DNA from: Pseudoflavonifractor sp. MSJ-37
GTDB taxonomy: Bacteria > Bacillota > Clostridia > Oscillospirales > Oscillospiraceae
Length of the DNA: 64,000 nucleotides
Assembly (NCBI RefSeq): GCF_018917965.1
Contig: NZ_JAHLPP010000001.1
Coordinates: 124,001 to 188,000, forward strand
Direction of reading: 5' to 3'
Position 1 is the stretch's first letter. Each line of letters starts with the position of its first letter. The notes beneath the pieces were generated by a model. That model saw only the letters and a list, made by a program, of their open reading frames with translations. It had not been told where the DNA came from and did no database searches. Below, piece after piece: positions 25,883-33,451 of this stretch. A program made the translations under genes and the position numbers.

Positions 25883-28147
25883 ATGAGCTGTGAGACTCCG
25901 ACGAATGGAATGATCGGAAACCGTATCCCAGTGCGTGATGCCCGGATGAAGGTCACCGGTCAGCTCAAATATACCGCCGATATGAAGCTGCCGCGGATGC
26001 TGCATGCCAAGGTGCTGTTCAGCCCGGTGGCCCATGCGATGATCCGCTCCATCGATACCAGCGAGGCGGAGGCTCTGCCGGGCGTACGGGCAGTGGTCAC
26101 TTATAAGAATTCCCCTGACACTCCCTTCAACTGCTGCGGCGAGAACATCGACGAGACGAAGAACGAGCGTATTTTCGACCAGCATATCCGCTACGTGGGC
26201 GACAAGGTGGCCGCTGTGGCCGCCGACACGATCCAGATCGCGGAAAAGGCCCTCAGACTGATCAAAGTGGAATATGAGGAGCTCCCCTTCTACACGGACC
26301 CGGAGGAGGCCATGAAGGAGGATGCCTATCCGATCCACGAGGGCGGAAACATCGCTGAGGTCGTCAATTTGGGTCAGGGCGATGTGGACGCTGGCATGAA
26401 AGAAGCGGATCTGGTCTATGAGGACCGGTATTCCCTTCCGGCCGTCCACCACGGCGCGATCGAGACCCATGCGTCTCTGGCCTATTACGATGCCAACGGC
26501 AAGCTGACGGTCTGGTCTCCCTCTCAGGATGCGTTCGCGGTCCGGGTGAACCTGTCCCGCCTCTTCGGTTTGAAGATGAGCCGGGTGCGGGTAGTGGCTT
26601 CCGCTATCGGCGGCGGCTTCGGCGGCAAGATCGATATGATTGTAGACCATGTGGCGGCCCTGCTGTCCATCAAGACCGGTCAGCCGGTGCGTCTGGTCTA
26701 TACCCGGCGGGAAGATATCCCTTCTTCCCACAGCCGGCACCAGATGATCGTCTATCTCAAGACCGGCCTGAAGAAGGACGGCACCGTGGTGGCTCAGGAT
26801 TTCAACGTGGTCATCAATGCCGGCGCATTCGCCGGAGGAAGCTCCAGCGTGGCATGGGCGATGGGCGGCAAGGTATTCCGCATCATGGATACCCCGAATA
26901 TCCGCTTCAAGGCGACGGAGGTCTATACCAACTGCACTTGCGGCGCGGCCATGCGCGGCTTTGGCTCCCCGCAGGTGTTCTTCGCCCAGCAGCGGCAGTT
27001 CAATAAGATCGCCAGGGATCTGGATATGGACATCACGGAGTTGCTCCTGAAGAACCTGAAGGGAGAGCGGGGCGTGGACCTTCGTGACGGGACCCCGCTG
27101 GGCGATGTCTATGTCAAGGCCTGTGTGGAGAAGGGCATGGAGCTCTTCGACTGGAAAAAGGGACTGGAAGAGCAGGCCGCATCCAAGGCGGAGGGCGGCC
27201 GGTACCGCGTCGGTGTGGGCATGGCGGTCGCCGCCCATGGCAACGGTGTCTTCGGCGTCCATCCCGATACCACGGGCATCATCCTCCGTATGAACGAGGA
27301 CGGCACAGTGGTCCTGTCCAGCGGCTGCTGTGACATGGGCAACGGTTCTGTCTCCCTCCAGGGACAGTTCGTCTCGGAGATCCTGGGAGTGTCTCTGGAG
27401 GACATCGAGTATGTCCAGGCCGATACAGATACGACCCTGTGGGATCTGGGCAACTATTCCAGCCGTGGTACTTATGTGAGCGGCGCGGCGGCGGTGAAGG
27501 CCGCCAACGCGCTGAAGGATATGCTCATCGAGGAGGCGGCAGATCTCCTGCCGGAGGACCCGGACCGGATCGTGTTCCACGACGGGAAGGCTTGGAGCCT
27601 GAACTATCCGGACCGGTCCGCCACTATGGCGGAGCTGGCCCATCACGCCCACCACAAGAGCCAGCGGGACCTGATCGTGGCGGAGACTTTCGCAAGCCGT
27701 GCGATGGCGGTCTCCTACGGCGCTCACTTCGTCAAGACGCAGGTGGACACCGAGACTGGTGAGGTCAAGGTCCTGGATTATGTGGCGGTCCACGATGTTG
27801 GCACTCCTCTGAACCCGATGAGTGTGGAAGGACAGATCGAGGGCGCCATCCAGATGGGACTTGGTTACGCGCTCAGCGAGGGGATCGTCCGGGACGACAA
27901 GGGCCGGGTCAAGAACAGCACCCTGCGGACCTGCCATATGTTCACCGCCGACGAGATGCCGCCGATCGAGGTGGCGCTGGTGGGCAAGCCGGAAGAGACC
28001 GGCCCCTATGGAGGCAAGAGCATCGGCGAGTGCTCCGTAGTCCCTGCCCCGGCGGCCATCGTGAACTCGGTATCCAATGCGGTGGAGGGAGATTACCATG
28101 ATCTGCCTCTGCGGAAGGACGTGGTCCTTGCGGGGCTCCAGAAGTAA
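25883..28147 (+). CDS. xanthine dehydrogenase-family molybdenum-binding subunit
   Basis: A 754-residue molybdenum-cytosine-dinucleotide-type hydroxylase large subunit. It begins GNRIPVRDARMKVTGQLKYTADM, has GGGFGGK at about 243-249, AMRGFGSPQ with Arg358, and the catalytic glutamate Glu716 in GGKSIGECS. It should hydroxylate a carbon next to nitrogen in a heterocycle or an aldehyde. The ATG at 25883 is preferred over an in-frame GTG at 25823 because homologous proteins start about 12 residues before GNxxPRxD; the site (AGGAAAGGA) is modest. Substrate-pocket residues cannot be interpreted without a structure alignment, so xanthine, a pterin, nicotinate or an aldehyde all remain possible. Confidence 0.93.
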   Translation: MSCETPTNGMIGNRIPVRDARMKVTGQLKYTADMKLPRMLHAKVLFSPVAHAMIRSIDTSEAEALPGVRAVVTYKNSPDTPFNCCGENIDETKNERIFDQHIRYVGDKVAAVAADTIQIAEKALRLIKVEYEELPFYTDPEEAMKEDAYPIHEGGNIAEVVNLGQGDVDAGMKEADLVYEDRYSLPAVHHGAIETHASLAYYDANGKLTVWSPSQDAFAVRVNLSRLFGLKMSRVRVVASAIGGGFGGKIDMIVDHVAALLSIKTGQPVRLVYTRREDIPSSHSRHQMIVYLKTGLKKDGTVVAQDFNVVINAGAFAGGSSSVAWAMGGKVFRIMDTPNIRFKATEVYTNCTCGAAMRGFGSPQVFFAQQRQFNKIARDLDMDITELLLKNLKGERGVDLRDGTPLGDVYVKACVEKGMELFDWKKGLEEQAASKAEGGRYRVGVGMAVAAHGNGVFGVHPDTTGIILRMNEDGTVVLSSGCCDMGNGSVSLQGQFVSEILGVSLEDIEYVQADTDTTLWDLGNYSSRGTYVSGAAAVKAANALKDMLIEEAADLLPEDPDRIVFHDGKAWSLNYPDRSATMAELAHHAHHKSQRDLIVAETFASRAMAVSYGAHFVKTQVDTETGEVKVLDYVAVHDVGTPLNPMSVEGQIEGAIQMGLGYALSEGIVRDDKGRVKNSTLRTCHMFTADEMPPIEVALVGKPEETGPYGGKSIGECSVVPAPAAIVNSVSNAVEGDYHDLPLRKDVVLAGLQK

Positions 28148-28165
28148 ACAGCGGCGACAAGAGTC

Positions 28166-28238
28166 GAGATGCCTCATGATCGAAGATGATGAGGCGTCTC
28201 GGAAGGGGGACGGGAGTCCCGCCCTCCTTCCGAGACGC
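28166..28238 (+). other. two mutually exclusive hairpins between the Mo subunit and SDR genes
   Basis: Hairpin 1 pairs 28166-28177 with 28189-28200. Hairpin 2 pairs about 28194-28215 with 28217-28238, with few mismatches. The segment GCGTCTC (28194-28200) belongs to both, so only one can form. Neither is followed by a T-run. Confidence 0.6.
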
Positions 28239-28271
28239 TTATATATCATGACAAGGAACGGAGATGACAGC

Positions 28272-29000
28272 ATGGGATTCGAAGGAAAGGTCGCAGTCAT
28301 CACTGGCGCTGGCCAGGGACTGGGCGCTGGATTTGCAAAAGACTTGGCTGGCCGTGGTGCCAAGGTGATCCTGCTGGGACGTACGGCCGCCAAGGTCGAA
28401 AAGGTCGCCGCTGAGATCCAGACCGCTGGTGGCTGGGCCCTTGCGATGGGGTGCGATGTGGGCGACCGGGAGCAGGTCAAGACCTGTTTCGACCGTATCC
28501 AGGCAGAGGTCGGCGGGGTGGACATCCTGATCAATAATGCCGCCTATCATCGTTCTCTCTCTGTATTGGACACGTCGATGGAGGAGTGGGACAAGCATAT
28601 CGACTCGAATCTGAACGGGACCTTCTATTGCATCAAAGCAGTCCTGCCCGGGATGATCGAGCGGCGGTATGGAAAGATCTTGAATATGAGCTCCTCCGGT
28701 GCGAAGCTCTTCTTCCCAGGGTTCGGAGCCTATGCGGCGTCGAAGGGCGGCATCGTGTCCCTGACTCAGATCCTCTCGGAGGAGGTCAAGGACTACGGCA
28801 TCAATGTCAACGCGATCTATCTCGGCATGACGAACACCGAGCACACCCGTGAACGTATCGACAGCGACCCGGCGGTCACCATCAAGCTGGACGAGATGCT
28901 CCAGGTGGACGAGGTCGCCAAGGTCGTCAGCTTCCTGGTATCGGACGAGGCGTCTCCCATCATGGGCGCCGCCATCGATGTATTCGGTAAAAAAGCCTGA
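28272..29000 (+). CDS. short-chain dehydrogenase/reductase (SDR)
   Basis: A 242-residue classical SDR (FabG/sorbitol dehydrogenase-like) for NAD(P)-dependent alcohol-ketone interconversion. It shows TGAGQGLG (residues 11-18), NNAAYH, the catalytic Ser in NMSSSGAK, and Tyr154-X3-Lys158 (YAASK). GGAG lies 8 bases before the ATG at 28272. It lies between the Mo hydroxylase and the Mch-like gene (20-base gap to the latter), so it probably oxidises or reduces a side-chain hydroxyl in the same pathway. The substrate is unknown. Confidence 0.9.
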   Translation: MGFEGKVAVITGAGQGLGAGFAKDLAGRGAKVILLGRTAAKVEKVAAEIQTAGGWALAMGCDVGDREQVKTCFDRIQAEVGGVDILINNAAYHRSLSVLDTSMEEWDKHIDSNLNGTFYCIKAVLPGMIERRYGKILNMSSSGAKLFFPGFGAYAASKGGIVSLTQILSEEVKDYGINVNAIYLGMTNTEHTRERIDSDPAVTIKLDEMLQVDEVAKVVSFLVSDEASPIMGAAIDVFGKKA

Positions 29001-29020
29001 TCGTATAGGAGGATGAATGT

Positions 29021-29980
29021 ATGGTAAGCACCAACAAGCGAGCCATGAAGGTCGTGGACGAGATCCTGGAGAATGCGGATGCTCTGGGCTGCAAGGTCAT
29101 CAAGATGGACTGCGGCACTACGGTCGTCGATATGGGCTTGGACTGCAAGGGGAGCTGGTCTGCCGGACTCCTTTTCACCAGAGCCTGCATCGGTGACCTT
29201 GGCGAGGTCACTTTGGGGACCTTCAAGCTCAACGATCAGTACAGCTTCGCCAGCATCAATATGTTCATCGATCAGCCCCTCGTGGCCTGTCTGGGATCTC
29301 AGATCGCCGGCTGGAAGCTTGGAGAGGGCGAGTTCGCCACCATCGGTACCGGCCCGGCCCGCGGTATCGCGAAGGTCCCATCGGACTGGTATTTTGAGAT
29401 GACAGACTATGCCGACCACTATGACAAAGCGGTCCTCTGCCTCCAGGACGTGAAGCTCCCTTCGGAGGAGGTCGCGCTGGAAGTGGCCAGGGCCTGTAAG
29501 CTGGAACCGAAGGATGTGTATATCCTGATCTCGCCCAGTACGTGTGTGGTGGCCAGTATCCAGGTCTCTGCCCGTATGCTGGAGCAGACGTGCCACAAGA
29601 TGTTCGAGAAGCATTTCGACCCCGCGCAGATCGTCATGATCCGGGGCAGCGCTCCGATCGCTCCGATCGTGAAAGATGAGCTCAAGGCGATGGGCCGGAT
29701 CAATGACGCCCTGATTTATGGCAGTGAGATCGAGGTCTGGGTGGATGCAGAGGATAAGGAGATCGCCAAGACCATCCATCAGTTGGCGGGCAAGACCTCT
29801 TCGCCCAACTATGGTGAGTTGTTCGAGGATGTATTCAAGGATGCCGGCTGTGACTTCTTCTATGTGGATCACGATGTCCACTCGGTGGGCAAGATCCAGA
29901 TCCACAATGTGAACAGCGGCCGCGCCTTCTGCGCCGGTGAGATCAACTATGACGCGCTGGAGCGCAGCTTCCTTCGGTAA
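29021..29980 (+). CDS. homologue of methenyl-tetrahydromethanopterin cyclohydrolase (Mch)
   Basis: A 319-residue, full-length member of the Mch family, known from methanogens, sulfate-reducing archaea and methylotrophic bacteria, where it interconverts methenyl- and formyl-H4MPT. Diagnostic segments are ACLGSQIAGW (89-98), IGTGPARG (108-115), SIQVSARMLEQ (179-189), GSAPIAPIVKDELKAMGRIN and NYGELFEDVFKDAGCDFFY. Arg185 and Glu188 align with the catalytic Arg/Glu of archaeal Mch. The lysine of the usual SQKAGW (Lys94 in Archaeoglobus, from memory) is Ile95 here. AGGAGG sits 8 bases before the ATG. No other H4MPT-pathway gene is nearby, so a changed substrate is likely; membership of the family is clear, the function is not. 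Confidence 0.9.
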   Translation: MVSTNKRAMKVVDEILENADALGCKVIKMDCGTTVVDMGLDCKGSWSAGLLFTRACIGDLGEVTLGTFKLNDQYSFASINMFIDQPLVACLGSQIAGWKLGEGEFATIGTGPARGIAKVPSDWYFEMTDYADHYDKAVLCLQDVKLPSEEVALEVARACKLEPKDVYILISPSTCVVASIQVSARMLEQTCHKMFEKHFDPAQIVMIRGSAPIAPIVKDELKAMGRINDALIYGSEIEVWVDAEDKEIAKTIHQLAGKTSSPNYGELFEDVFKDAGCDFFYVDHDVHSVGKIQIHNVNSGRAFCAGEINYDALERSFLR

Positions 29981-30012
29981 AACGGCGGAGCTAAAATTTT
30001 TTAGCCGTTTTT
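29979..30012 (+). terminator. terminator or attenuator between the Mch-like and E1 alpha genes
   Basis: AAAACGGC (29979-29986) pairs with GCCGTTTT (30004-30011) and continues in Ts; an inner GCTAAAA/TTTTAGC pairing is an alternative. It overlaps the Mch-like stop codon. A TAGTGGTACAT (30015-30025, one mismatch to TNGTNNNACNA) follows, so the E1-E3 genes may also have separate control. I see no good promoter in the remaining 45 bases. Confidence 0.6.
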
Positions 30013-30057
30013 AATAGTGGTACATATTACAAACTACAATATATAGGAGGAAATGAG

Positions 30058-31035
30058 ATGGCACTTTCCAATGAAAGACTGCTGAAGCTGTATCGTGACA
30101 TGGTCATGATCCGACGCTTCGAGGAGGTCATCGAAGTCTACGCCGCGAATGGTACGGTCCCCGGCTTCGTCCATCTGTCCATCGGCCAGGAGGCCTGTCA
30201 GGCGGGCGTGATCGACTGCCTGAAGAAGACGGACTACAAGTTCCCTGACCATCGTGGTCACGGCGCGATCTGTCTGTGCGGCACCGATCCCAAGCTGGTC
30301 ATGGCTGAGATCTTCGGCAAGGCCACTGGCATCAATCACGGCCGCGGCGGTTCCATGCATGTCAACGATCTGGACTGTGGCAACATGGGCTTCAACGGGA
30401 TCCAGGGCTCCACTGTCGTCACCTGTCTGGGCACCGCGTTCAATGCGGTCTATAAGCATACGGATGCCGTCACTGCCGTGTTCATGGGCGACGGTACTCT
30501 GGGCGAGGGCACCTGCCATGAGAGCATGAACATGGCGGCCACCTGGAAACTGCCCATCATCTATTGCCTGGTGAACAACCAGTACGCGATCTCCACCAAG
30601 TATACGGAGTCTCATCCGCAGAAGCGGCTGAAGACCTGGGGCGAGGGCTATGAGGTCCCCAGCTTCTATGTGGACGGCAACGATATCGAGGCGGTCGTCG
30701 AGGCAGTCGAGGCGGCCGTGGAGCGTGCCCGCAAGGGCGAGGGCCCCACTCTGCTGGAGTTCGATACTTACCGCTGGCAGGGCCACTTCGCCGGCGACCC
30801 CGCCGCCTATCGTCCTGAGGAAGAGGTCCAGGCGTGGAAGGACCGCGATCCCGTGAAGCTCTGCCGCAACACGATGCTGGAGCGCGGCATCTCTGAGGAT
30901 GAACTCAAGAAGATCGAGGACGAAGAGGAAGCCCATGTCCAGGATATGCTGAAGTTCTCTCTGGAGAGCCCCTATCCCGGCATCGAGACGGCTACGACCT
31001 ACACTTATGCGGACAGAGAGGTGGAGACGAGATGA
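30058..31035 (+). CDS. TPP-dependent 2-oxoacid/acetoin dehydrogenase E1 alpha
   Basis: A 325-residue E1 alpha subunit of the pyruvate/acetoin dehydrogenase type. The thiamine pyrophosphate motif runs from GDGTLGEG (144-151) to LVNNQYAIS (about 170-178), preceded by HGRGGSMHVNDLD and PDHRGHGAI. The size and GRGGSMH pattern fit acetoin dehydrogenase (AcoA) and pyruvate dehydrogenase E1 equally; no sequence feature here fixes the substrate. AGGAGG lies 7 bases before the ATG, and the stop overlaps the E1 beta start by four bases, giving coupled alpha2beta2 assembly. Confidence 0.92.
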   Translation: MALSNERLLKLYRDMVMIRRFEEVIEVYAANGTVPGFVHLSIGQEACQAGVIDCLKKTDYKFPDHRGHGAICLCGTDPKLVMAEIFGKATGINHGRGGSMHVNDLDCGNMGFNGIQGSTVVTCLGTAFNAVYKHTDAVTAVFMGDGTLGEGTCHESMNMAATWKLPIIYCLVNNQYAISTKYTESHPQKRLKTWGEGYEVPSFYVDGNDIEAVVEAVEAAVERARKGEGPTLLEFDTYRWQGHFAGDPAAYRPEEEVQAWKDRDPVKLCRNTMLERGISEDELKKIEDEEEAHVQDMLKFSLESPYPGIETATTYTYADREVETR

Positions 31036-32015
31036 GCAGAGGCAAGAAGCTTTCCTATGGCATGGCCATCAATGAGGCCCTGCATCAGATCATGGAGCAG
31101 GATGAGCGTGTCTTCATCCTGGGCGAAGACGTGGCCAAGATGGGCGGCGATTTCGGCATCACGAAGGGCATCTGGGCCAAGTGGCCTGAGCGCATCAAGG
31201 ATACGGCTCTGTCCGAGTCCGCGATCCTGGGCCTCTCCTGCGGCGCCGCTGTCTGCGGCCTGAAGCCTGTGCCCGAGATCATGTTCGCCGACTTCCTGGG
31301 CGTCGGCTTCGATCAGATCACCAACAACGCGGCCAAGTTGAACTATATGTATCAGGGCAAGGCCCACTGCGGCATCACCGTCCGTGCCCCTCAGGGCGGC
31401 GGCATCCGGTGCGCTTACCATCACTCTGCTTGTGTGGAGTCCTGGTTCATGAACACCCCTGGCCTGGTCATCGTCTGCCCCACCACTCCCTATGAGGCGA
31501 AGGGTCTGCTGATCTCCGCTATCAAGAGCGATAACCCGGTCCTCTTCCTGGAGCATAAGGCCCTCTACAACGTGAAGGGAGAGGTGCCTGAGGAGATGTA
31601 TGAGCTCCCCCTCTATGAGGCCGAGATCGAGCGTGAGGGCTCTGATGTGACCGTCATCGCCACCCAGACCATGCTGGCCAAGGCCCACAAGGCGGCTGAG
31701 GAGCTGGACAAGGAAGGCGTGAGCTGTGAGATCATCGATCTGCGCACGGTGTTCCCCTATGATAAGGAGACCATCCAGAAGTCTGTCGCCAAAACTGGCC
31801 GTCTGGTCATCGCTCAGGAGGGCGTGAAGTGCGGCGGCTGGGCGGCTGAGATCTCCGCTATGATCAATGAGGACGTGTTCGAGTATCTGCGTAGCCCCAT
31901 CAAGCGCGTCACTGGTCTGGACTCTCCCATGCCCTTCTCTCCTGGCCTGGAGGATCATGTCATGCCTCAGCAGGAGGACGTGGTCCGGGCCATCCGGCAG
32001 GTCATGGAATATTAA
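31032..32015 (+). CDS. 2-oxoacid/acetoin dehydrogenase E1 beta
   Basis: A 327-residue transketolase-fold subunit completing the E1 active site. It starts KKLSYGMAINEALHQIMEQDERVFILGEDV, the usual beta-subunit opening, with GGDFGITKG, VCGLKPVPEIMFADF, and RAPQGGGIRCAYHHS. The C-terminal domain begins near SDVTVIATQTMLAKAHKAAEEL. It overlaps E1 alpha by four bases and precedes E2 by 18 bases. Length and motifs are normal for pyruvate or acetoin dehydrogenase. Confidence 0.93.
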   Translation: MSRGKKLSYGMAINEALHQIMEQDERVFILGEDVAKMGGDFGITKGIWAKWPERIKDTALSESAILGLSCGAAVCGLKPVPEIMFADFLGVGFDQITNNAAKLNYMYQGKAHCGITVRAPQGGGIRCAYHHSACVESWFMNTPGLVIVCPTTPYEAKGLLISAIKSDNPVLFLEHKALYNVKGEVPEEMYELPLYEAEIEREGSDVTVIATQTMLAKAHKAAEELDKEGVSCEIIDLRTVFPYDKETIQKSVAKTGRLVIAQEGVKCGGWAAEISAMINEDVFEYLRSPIKRVTGLDSPMPFSPGLEDHVMPQQEDVVRAIRQVMEY

Positions 32016-32033
32016 GGCGGGGAGGACAGTACG

Positions 32034-33326
32034 ATGATCACGAATTATGGTATGCCCAAGTTCGGCCTCTCCATGGAGACCGGCATCATCAGCGAGTGGC
32101 TGGTCAAGGAGGGCGACGCCGTCAAGAAGGGCGACGCCCTCGTCGAGATCAGCACGGATAAGATCACCAATACCGGTGAGGCCCCCTGTGACGGTGTGAT
32201 CCGTCAGATCGTGGCCCAGGTGGACGATGAGATCCCCTGCGGCGAGACGATCTGCATCATCGCCGACAGCATGGATGAGCCGGTGGGTGGCGCGGCGCCT
32301 GTTGCCGCACCTGCGGCTGAGGCGGCTGAGTCCGCGCCTGCGGCCGTCCCTGCGGCTCCTGCCGCCGCGGCCCCCGCGGATGTGAAGATCACGCCCCGCG
32401 CCAAGAAGATCGCAGAGGAGAAGGGACTGGCCTATGCCCACATCAAGGGGACCGGCCTGCTGGGTATGATCACGATCGACGACCTGAAGAAGTACGGCAA
32501 GCCCATCTCCGAGGTCGCTGCGCCTGCGGCTCCCGCTGCTGCCCCCGTGCCTGCCGCCCCTGCGGCGCCTGCGGCTCCCGCGCCCGCTGTTGCTGCGGCT
32601 CCCGCTTCCGCTCAGGTCTACAACACCGCGCCCTGCGCGGAGGGTGACGTCATCACCAAGATGACGCCCATGCAGATGGCGGTGTGTAAGGGCATGATGA
32701 ACTCTCTCCAGGGTTCTGCCCAGATCACCATCGCCACCGAGGCCGATGTGACTGAGCTGGTGAAGGTCTACAAGTCCATCAAGGGCAAGTACAAGAACGC
32801 CGGCGTGAAGCTCAGCTACACCGCCATGCTCATCAAGTCCGTGGCTCAGGCGCTGGAGGATCATCCCGCCATGCGCATGACCGTGGCCGACGCCAATCAC
32901 ATCAAGACCACCGCCCGCATCAGCATCGGTTGCGCGGTGGACATCCCCGACGGCCTGATCGTCCCTGTGATCCGGGATGCCAATCTGAAGGACCTGCGTA
33001 CGATCTGCCTGGAGCTGGCTGACCTGACTGAGCGCGCCAAGGCGGGCAAGCTCAACAGCGACGAGTTGGGCAATGCCTCTATCACGATCACCAATCTGGG
33101 TATGTTCGGCATCACCTACTTTACTCCCATCATCAACGCCCCCGAGGGTTCCATCCTGGGCGTGGGCGCCATCCTGGAGAAGATGATGGTGAAGGACGGC
33201 GGTTTCTATCCCGGCTCCGTCATGAACCTGAGCCTGACCCACGACCACCGTGTCATCAACGGAGCGCCCGCGGCCCGCTTCCTCCAGGAGGTCATCAACG
33301 GTCTCCAGGATTTCAAGTGGCTGTAA
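32034..33326 (+). CDS. dihydrolipoamide acyltransferase E2 with one lipoyl domain
   Basis: A 430-residue E2 core protein that accepts the acyl group on lipoate and passes it to CoA. Order of domains: one lipoyl domain (1-78, lipoyl Lys43 in STDKIT), an Ala/Pro linker, a peripheral subunit-binding domain (about 118-155), a second Ala/Pro-rich linker of about 35 residues, and the catalytic domain (about 205-430). The active-site motif reads HRVING (His405, Asn409) where most E2 enzymes have HRVxDG. The E3 gene is not adjacent: two unrelated enzymes intervene. No lipoate ligase is visible. Confidence 0.93.
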   Translation: MITNYGMPKFGLSMETGIISEWLVKEGDAVKKGDALVEISTDKITNTGEAPCDGVIRQIVAQVDDEIPCGETICIIADSMDEPVGGAAPVAAPAAEAAESAPAAVPAAPAAAAPADVKITPRAKKIAEEKGLAYAHIKGTGLLGMITIDDLKKYGKPISEVAAPAAPAAAPVPAAPAAPAAPAPAVAAAPASAQVYNTAPCAEGDVITKMTPMQMAVCKGMMNSLQGSAQITIATEADVTELVKVYKSIKGKYKNAGVKLSYTAMLIKSVAQALEDHPAMRMTVADANHIKTTARISIGCAVDIPDGLIVPVIRDANLKDLRTICLELADLTERAKAGKLNSDELGNASITITNLGMFGITYFTPIINAPEGSILGVGAILEKMMVKDGGFYPGSVMNLSLTHDHRVINGAPAARFLQEVINGLQDFKWL

Positions 33327-33343
33327 ATAAAGACTAAGGCTAA

Positions 33344-33374
33344 GGGCGGCTGACCGATAGGCGGTCGGCCGCCC
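33344..33374 (+). other. GC-rich intercistronic hairpin after E2
   Basis: A 13-base-pair stem (33344-33356 with 33362-33374, one wobble) between E2 and the amidohydrolase gene. It has no T-run, so it is likely a processing or stability element; I see no strong promoter in the 125-base gap. Confidence 0.5.
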
Positions 33375-33451
33375 GTCCCTCTATCCGGCGCGAGATCCTA
33401 TCCTCCGCGTAGAACGTACAAACTAGATACGATTCGGAAAGGACCGTGGCA

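Noticed and set aside
29021-33326. A tetrahydromethanopterin one-carbon pathway
   Set aside because: Only the Mch-like protein belongs to it. No formaldehyde-activating enzyme, methylene-H4MPT dehydrogenase, formyltransferase or formylmethanofuran genes are in the window, and a key lysine is replaced.
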